Origin: Bacteroidales bacterium
Lineage (GTDB): Bacteria; Bacteroidota; Bacteroidia; Bacteroidales; F082
Length of the DNA stretch: 64,000 nucleotides
Reading direction: 5' to 3'
Assembly (NCBI GenBank): GCA_024400455.1
Contig: JAKSMU010000004.1
Coordinates: 124,001-188,000, forward strand
The position numbers and the translations under genes are program-made. Under the pieces are notes generated by a model. That model was given only the letters and a program-made list of their open reading frames with translations. It did no database searches and was not told where the DNA came from. Of the stretch, positions 59,509-64,000 are shown in pieces. The first letter of the stretch is position 1; each line of letters starts with the position of its first letter.

Positions 59509-60570
59509 ATGACAACGATACAAAACGCATTATCAGAATGGTTTTCAGACAACAAGCGCGAGTTGCCTTGGCGCAGTCAGCCGACACCTTATTTCGTATG
59601 GATTTCCGAAATCATACTGCAACAGACGCGCGTCAGCCAAGGATACGACTATTTCATGCGGTTCACCGAAAAATGGCCTACCCTAAAAGATTTGGCGCAA
59701 GCCTCTGAAGAAGAAGTGCTTAAGATGTGGCAAGGCCTTGGCTACTATTCAAGAGCCCGCAACCTGCACCGCTGCGCCCAGCAAGTCGTAGAACGGCACG
59801 GCGGAGAATTCCCCGCCAGTTACGAAGCCTTGCGCAAATTGCAAGGCATTGGCGACTACACGGCCGCAGCCATCGCTTCCATTGCCTTCGACCTTCCCCA
59901 TGCCGTGGTCGACGGCAATGTTTTCCGCGTCCTGTCACGTCTTTTCGACATCGACACACCTATTAATATTAATGAAGGCAAAAACCTCTTCGCAAAATTG
60001 GCCGACGAAATGCTTGACCGTCAACACCCTGGCTTGCACAACCAAGCCATGATGGAATTCGGTGCCCTGCATTGCGTGCCTAAAACCCCCGACTGCATTA
60101 ATTGCCCGCTGCAAGCACACTGCTTAGCCTTCGCCAATGGCACTGTGGCCGAACGTCCCGTAAAAACCGACAAACTGAAAATACGGACACGCTATTTCAA
60201 TTATCTGGTTTTCAGGATTCAAAACACGAAGGAACTATACATCCACAAACGCACAGCCAAAGACATCTGGATTAATCTCTACGATTTCCCGCTTATCGAA
60301 ACAAAAGAACCAACCGACATTAATCAGCTGTTGCAAAAAGATGATTTCAAACAATACGTCGGCACAAAAGACTTCACTGTGGGGAAAATATCGAAACAAT
60401 TCACCCACAAACTGACGCATCAAACCATTGTGGCACAGTTTATTGAAATATTTCTTGAGGAAAAATTACCTATATGTGAAACAAATGATATACTTTTGAC
60501 GGCTGAAATGGACATGGAAAAGTTTCCAGTCCCCCGATTAATTGATCTATACATTAAACTTAAATCTTAA
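59509..60570 (+). CDS. mutY: A/G-specific adenine DNA glycosylase MutY
   Basis: The 353-aa protein removes A mispaired with 8-oxoguanine. It shows the early ISEIILQQTRVSQG segment with the catalytic Glu, the HhH motif LQGIGDYTAAAIASIAF followed by the catalytic Asp in VVDGNVFRVLSR, and the [4Fe-4S] ligands in the pattern Cys-x6-Cys-x2-Cys-x5-Cys (CVPKTPDCINCPLQAHC). The C-terminal NUDIX-like 8-oxoG-recognition domain covers ~230-353. No promoter element is obvious upstream. It lies 5 nt before ssb and is probably co-transcribed with it. Confidence 0.95.
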   Translation: MTTIQNALSEWFSDNKRELPWRSQPTPYFVWISEIILQQTRVSQGYDYFMRFTEKWPTLKDLAQASEEEVLKMWQGLGYYSRARNLHRCAQQVVERHGGEFPASYEALRKLQGIGDYTAAAIASIAFDLPHAVVDGNVFRVLSRLFDIDTPININEGKNLFAKLADEMLDRQHPGLHNQAMMEFGALHCVPKTPDCINCPLQAHCLAFANGTVAERPVKTDKLKIRTRYFNYLVFRIQNTKELYIHKRTAKDIWINLYDFPLIETKEPTDINQLLQKDDFKQYVGTKDFTVGKISKQFTHKLTHQTIVAQFIEIFLEEKLPICETNDILLTAEMDMEKFPVPRLIDLYIKLKS

Positions 60571-60575
60571 ACGCT

Positions 60576-61037
60576 ATGGCAAGCTTAAACAAAGTAATCC
60601 TTATCGGTCGTTTTGGGAAAGACCCTGAAGTCACCACTTTTGAAAATGGCACCAGGAAAGTATCAGCAACATTAGCAACCTCCGAACGCTACCGCGACCG
60701 CGACAACAACTGGGTCGAACAGACCGATTGGCACAACATCGTCGTTTGGGGCAACCTCGCCAACGACATCGCCGACCATCGCCGCAACTATATGAAAGGC
60801 GACCTGATGTATATTGAAGGCAAACTCAGAACCCGTCAATACACTGACCAGCAAGGTGTTGTGCGTTACATCACAGAAGTGAATGTCGACAAGATGATGC
60901 AATTGGCGCCCGCCAAACTGCCACAATCGTCATATAACGCAGCGCAAGGCCAACAGAGCTTCGGGACTCCTTCGCAACCTATGCCGGCAGACCCGTTCGA
61001 CAGCAATCCATTGCCAGCCGACGACCTTCCGTTCTGA
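60576..61037 (+). CDS. ssb: Single-stranded DNA-binding protein
   Basis: The 153-aa protein has an OB-fold N-terminus (~1-110, NKVILIGRFGKDPEVTTF, then WVEQTDWHNIVVWGNLAND) and a short disordered linker ending in the acidic tip DDLPF that recruits partner proteins. Length is normal for Bacteroidota SSB. It lies 5 nt after mutY and is followed by a strong terminator. Confidence 0.95.
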   Translation: MASLNKVILIGRFGKDPEVTTFENGTRKVSATLATSERYRDRDNNWVEQTDWHNIVVWGNLANDIADHRRNYMKGDLMYIEGKLRTRQYTDQQGVVRYITEVNVDKMMQLAPAKLPQSSYNAAQGQQSFGTPSQPMPADPFDSNPLPADDLPF

Positions 61038-61048
61038 CAAGCAAAAAC

Positions 61049-61086
61049 AAGATGCAGGATATGAAATCATATTCTGCATCTTTTTG
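61049..61086 (+). terminator. Intrinsic terminator after ssb
   Basis: An about 14-bp stem (GATGCAGGATATGA with TCATATTCTGCATC, one G-T pair, 2-nt loop) is followed by five Ts. Confidence 0.9.
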
Positions 61087-61111
61087 TTTTCCGTTGTATT
61101 CAAAAAATCCG

Positions 61112-61119
61112 TATTTTTG
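61112..61119 (+). promoter_or_regulatory. -7 promoter element (TATTTTTG) for gldE-gldD
   Basis: TATTTTTG lies 27 nt upstream of the gldE TTG start, just past the ssb terminator. Confidence 0.6.
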
Positions 61120-61146
61120 CGGTCTAAATTTTAAATCATAATAGTT

Positions 61147-62493
61147 TTGGAAACACCAGACCCTGACCCTGAGCCTTATACGGAAATCCTATCCGTTGTC
61201 CTAAACAGCTTTTTCACCGGATTTACATTAAACGCCATCATTGGACTCGTCGTCCTTTGCCTGCTGCTTATCGCCTCAGCGATGATTTCGAGCAGCGAGA
61301 CTGCCATTTTCTCGCTCCAACCTTCCGACATCGATGATTTGGAAAACAACAGCGATGCAAAAAGCAAGCTTATACTGAAACTGCGTGAAAAGCCAAAGAC
61401 ACTTCTCGCCACCATATTAATTGGCAATAATCTGGTCAATGTGACCATCACCTTGCTTTCGACCTACATCATCAGCCAGCTGTTCGACATCAAGAATTAT
61501 CCTGTGGCTGCATTTATCCTCGAAGTGGTAATCGTGACCTCGCTGCTGCTGATTATCGGCGAAATCACACCTAAGATTTACGCCAGCAAACAAGCAGTGA
61601 AAATTTCACGTTTCATGGCAAGACCGCTGAATGTATTGATCGCAGTTTTCAAGCCTTTGAGCCGTGTTTTGGTCAAGTCGACATCGTTCATGGACAAGCA
61701 TCTGGAAAAAAAGAAAGGCGAAATCTCGATTGACGACCTCTCGACGGCCGTCGACATTGCCACCGAGGAATCAACCATCGCCGAAGAACGCCAGATGCTG
61801 AAAGGCATCGCCTCATTCAGCGAAAAGGAAGTGAGCAGCGTGATGCGTCCACGCATCGACATCGAAGGCATTGATTTCAGCACTCCTTTCACTGAAATGC
61901 TTGAAACCGTCATAAAAAGCGGATTTTCAAGGATTCCTGTCTTTCAGGAAAGCCTCGACAACATCAACGGCATGCTTTATGTCAAAGACCTTCTCCCCTA
62001 TCTCGATGCCGAATCATACGAATGGCAGAAACTGATTCGTCCGGCATTCTTTGTGCCTGAAAACCGCAAAATCAACGATTTGTTCCAGGATTTCCGGGAA
62101 AAGAAAATCCATATTGCCATTGTAGTCGACGAATATGGCGGCACATCGGGACTCATCACGATGGAAGATGTCATCGAAGAAATCGTCGGCGACATCAGCG
62201 ATGAGTTCGACAAAGAAAAGCAGGAACAACATTATACGAAACTTGAAGACGGTTCGTTCTTATTCAAAGCGCAGACTAGTTTGGTCGATTTCTGCAAAAT
62301 TTTTGATGTTGACGAAGACTATTTTGAACCCATGCAAGGCGATGCCGATACGCTTGCCGGCCTTATTCTTGAAATAGAAGGGCGCATCCCTGAAATAGGT
62401 TTCAAGTTCGATTTTGAGAATTTCAATTTTGAAATAGCTGATGCCGACTCGAGGAGGATTAAGGAAGTGAAAGTGGTTAGGAATGAGGAGTAG
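61147..62493 (+). CDS. gldE: GldE, CNNM/CBS-domain membrane protein of the gliding/T9SS system
   Basis: The 448-aa protein has a DUF21/CNNM membrane domain (~20-190, with IIGLVVLCLLLIASAMISSSETAIFSL), a CBS pair (~210-340, SVMRPRIDIEGI) and a C-terminal CorC/HlyC-like domain (~355-448, MQGDADTLAGLILEIEGRIPEIGF). This layout occurs in Mg/Co efflux-related proteins, but the partner gldD shows it is GldE. The start is a TTG (61147); no ATG occurs in frame before residue 48, and the N-terminal region is needed for the first helix. It is followed by gldD after a 43-nt gap. Confidence 0.88.
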   Translation: METPDPDPEPYTEILSVVLNSFFTGFTLNAIIGLVVLCLLLIASAMISSSETAIFSLQPSDIDDLENNSDAKSKLILKLREKPKTLLATILIGNNLVNVTITLLSTYIISQLFDIKNYPVAAFILEVVIVTSLLLIIGEITPKIYASKQAVKISRFMARPLNVLIAVFKPLSRVLVKSTSFMDKHLEKKKGEISIDDLSTAVDIATEESTIAEERQMLKGIASFSEKEVSSVMRPRIDIEGIDFSTPFTEMLETVIKSGFSRIPVFQESLDNINGMLYVKDLLPYLDAESYEWQKLIRPAFFVPENRKINDLFQDFREKKIHIAIVVDEYGGTSGLITMEDVIEEIVGDISDEFDKEKQEQHYTKLEDGSFLFKAQTSLVDFCKIFDVDEDYFEPMQGDADTLAGLILEIEGRIPEIGFKFDFENFNFEIADADSRRIKEVKVVRNEE

Positions 62494-62536
62494 GGATGCA
62501 CTGCGTGTGTCCGCTAAAAACGACGATAACAGAAAA

Positions 62537-63121
62537 ATGAATAGAATAATCAAGATATTAGCCATTGTTGCCATAGCGGTGACATTTGCCTCGTGCGGCG
62601 AGGAGACGAACTACATGCCCAAACCGAGGGGTTATTTCCGCATCGATTTGCCCGAAAAGGCTTACCAGCCCGTCGATACCATCGAGCGTTACCGCTTCGA
62701 ATGTCCGCAATATGCCGTGGTGACCAACGACCCATATTCGCCCGAACAGAAAAACTGGGTGAATGTTGAAATGCCAATTTTCAAAGGTTCTATTCACTTG
62801 ACCCATAAAGATGTACACGGGAACCTCAGCGAATATCTGGAAGATGTCCACACCATGTTGACAAAACATATACAGAAAGCCAACGGCATGCGCGACAGCT
62901 TGATTATCAACGACGAACATCATGTCTACGGCATGCTCATCGAAATGGACGGCAAAGGCGTGGCCACCCCCATGCAGTTCTACCTGACCGATAGCACGCG
63001 CAATTTCGTCAGAGGCGCCTTGTATTTCAACTTCCTGCCCAACAACGACTCAATGCAACCCGTCATCGACTATATCCGCGAAGACATCAACCAGATGATT
63101 AATACCTTTGAGTGGAAATAA
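62537..63121 (+). CDS. gldD: Gliding motility/T9SS-associated lipoprotein GldD
   Basis: The 194-aa protein has a lipoprotein signal (MNRIIKILAIVAIAVTFASC, lipidated Cys20). The mature part matches GldD: YMPKPRGYFRIDLPEKAYQ near residue 25, then WVNVEMPIFKGSIHLTHK, and the C-terminal RGALYFNFLPNNDSMQPVI. GldD is an envelope lipoprotein required for gliding in Flavobacterium and retained in many T9SS organisms. The frame extends 54 nt upstream and overlaps gldE, but the ATG at 62537 gives the lipoprotein signal. It forms a unit with gldE. Confidence 0.88.
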   Translation: MNRIIKILAIVAIAVTFASCGEETNYMPKPRGYFRIDLPEKAYQPVDTIERYRFECPQYAVVTNDPYSPEQKNWVNVEMPIFKGSIHLTHKDVHGNLSEYLEDVHTMLTKHIQKANGMRDSLIINDEHHVYGMLIEMDGKGVATPMQFYLTDSTRNFVRGALYFNFLPNNDSMQPVIDYIREDINQMINTFEWK

Positions 63122-63220
63122 GGACATTAGAAAAGCCTTATTTTTTACTTTACAATGTGATTTTTCCATTTCACAATCATTTTTCCTCAACCAAACCGTC
63201 TTTCTTTCAAAGAAAAAGAC

Positions 63221-63228
63221 TATTTTCG
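63221..63228 (+). promoter_or_regulatory. -7 promoter element (TATTTTCG) for the CorA-type gene
   Basis: TATTTTCG lies 66 nt upstream of the ATG at 63295. The remainder of the 173-bp gap after gldD shows nothing else. Confidence 0.5.
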
Positions 63229-63294
63229 CAGCGCAAAATTTTGCACCGATGTAGAAAGTAGTATTCATTTTTTAAAAAGAAAGGGGGAAGGCTT

Positions 63295-64000
63295 ATGATT
63301 AACAGCCTGAAAATCGGAAACTTGACTTGGCGTCACCTGAATAATCCGACGGAAGAAGATTTTGAATTTCTCAAAGAACGCTTCCATTTTCACCCCTTAG
63401 ACATTGAAGACTGCAAGTCGGTGAACCAGCGTCCTAAGATAGATATTTACGACGATTACTATTTCCTCATCCTACATTTCCCGAATTTCGACCGTCAGAA
63501 TAAATTTGTGAAAATCAAGGAGGTGAAGATGTTCTGGGGCAAAGATTACATCATTTCCATCGAGAAAAACCCTTGGGGCGTCTCACAGCTTTTCGACGAA
63601 TACGAAGAGCGCATCCAAAACGAGGAAGAAATCAACATCAAAAGCTCTGATATCCTGCTTTACCGCATTTTGGAAAAACTGATGACCGAATCGGTGTATC
63701 TGCTGCGCAAAGTCGGACTTGATGTGGAATTGATTAACCGCGAATTGCTCCAGGAAAAGCAAGTGAAGATTATCGAACGCATTTCCGTAACGCGTAAGAA
63801 CCTTATCCTGATCAACACCATCTTCAAGCCGCAACTGCGACTCTTCCACCTCTTCGAAAACGGTAAAATCACAGGCTTCACTGAAGATGTCGAGTTCATG
63901 GAAGACTACTGGGGCAACATTTTGGACTACTACCAGAAGGTATGGGATATGACCGAAGACTACGAAGAACTGATTGAAGGTCTCTCGCAAACATTCGACT
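63295..64000 (+). CDS. CorA family divalent cation transporter, N-terminal part (3' truncated by window)
   Basis: The frame is open from the ATG at 63295 to the window end (235 codons so far). The translation, beginning MINSLKIGNLTWRHLNN, has the N-terminal cytoplasmic CorA features: HPLDIEDCKSVNQRPKID near residue 33, DYYFLILHFP, VKMFWGKDYIISIEKNP, and a long helical stalk with RKNLILINTIFKPQLRLF. The membrane part with the GMN motif would lie past the window end. A purine-rich AAGGGGGAAGG lies just before the start codon, one of the few Shine-Dalgarno-like sites here. CorA proteins move Mg2+ or Co2+; the exact ion is unknown. Confidence 0.85.
   Translation, partial: MINSLKIGNLTWRHLNNPTEEDFEFLKERFHFHPLDIEDCKSVNQRPKIDIYDDYYFLILHFPNFDRQNKFVKIKEVKMFWGKDYIISIEKNPWGVSQLFDEYEERIQNEEEINIKSSDILLYRILEKLMTESVYLLRKVGLDVELINRELLQEKQVKIIERISVTRKNLILINTIFKPQLRLFHLFENGKITGFTEDVEFMEDYWGNILDYYQKVWDMTEDYEELIEGLSQTFD

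Noticed and set aside
61147..62493. Annotation as a plain Mg/Co efflux or hemolysin-like protein
   Set aside because: The domain layout alone would allow it, but the adjacent gldD gene makes GldE the better call.

Overview
The window is a contiguous piece of a Bacteroidota chromosome, most likely order Bacteroidales. The evidence is consistent: SprA, GldB, GldD and GldE of the type IX secretion (T9SS)/gliding machinery, five secreted proteins with T9SS C-terminal sorting domains, a fused aminolipid acyltransferase, an ExbB with a signal peptide, and the Bacteroidota-type -7 promoter element TAnnTTTG (or TAnnTTCG) upstream of most transcription units. No rRNA, CRISPR array, intact transposase, prophage or integrase was seen. 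Two tRNA genes are present (Met-CAU and Ser-GGA).

Layout. 1-12.5 kb: the end of rsmD, then a long minus-strand block (aminolipid acyltransferase, DUF2795, cobalamin adenosyltransferase, a degenerate methyltransferase, two secreted proteins, NifU and Mrp Fe-S carriers, CstA, an OmpA-type protein, a nucleoside phosphorylase). 12.5-16.7 kb, plus strand: cinA, gldB and a YifB/ComM AAA ATPase. 16.7-21.6 kb, minus strand: a retropepsin-like protein, a PNGase F-like T9SS cargo and an EEP-family lipoprotein. 21.7-31.4 kb, plus strand: an island of secreted peptidases (two C10 cysteine peptidases flanking a repeat protein, then two exported PepC-like C1 peptidases). 31.4-34.6 kb: a small beta-barrel protein, a TIR-bounded element, a sialidase and an acidic Cys-rich lipoprotein. 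34.7-44.4 kb, plus strand: ruvA, the 7.4-kb sprA, gcvH, a VanZ-like gene and tonB. 44.4-50.2 kb: uvrC, thiL, tRNA-Met, a HAD hydrolase, dusB and a CPBP protease. 50.3-57 kb, minus strand: exbB-orf-exbD-exbD, tRNA-Ser and a tightly overlapped trpS-hflX-tatD-ansA operon. 57.2-59.3 kb, minus strand: an HU gene, a tiny 29-aa basic protein gene and RNase G. 59.5-64 kb, plus strand: mutY, ssb, gldE, gldD and the start of a CorA-type transporter.

How the parts fit. The window holds the T9SS outer-membrane channel (SprA), several Gld accessory proteins, energy-transducing ExbB/ExbD/TonB parts, and a set of exported enzymes aimed at glycoproteins (sialidase, PNGase F-like protein, C10 and C1 peptidases). 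This suggests a host- or glycoprotein-associated organism that removes glycans and then cleaves the protein. That lifestyle is inference.

Most noteworthy: the duplicated peptidase island with a repeat protein placed between the two C10 genes; the PNGase F-like protein with an apparent Glu-to-Gln change at one catalytic position; the 29-aa basic protein gene; a long hairpin directly upstream of the RNase G gene; two small inverted-repeat elements between genes (near 29.9 and 32.3 kb); and an unexplained structured intergenic stretch near 57.1 kb. I did not find a clearly new multi-gene defence or mobile system.
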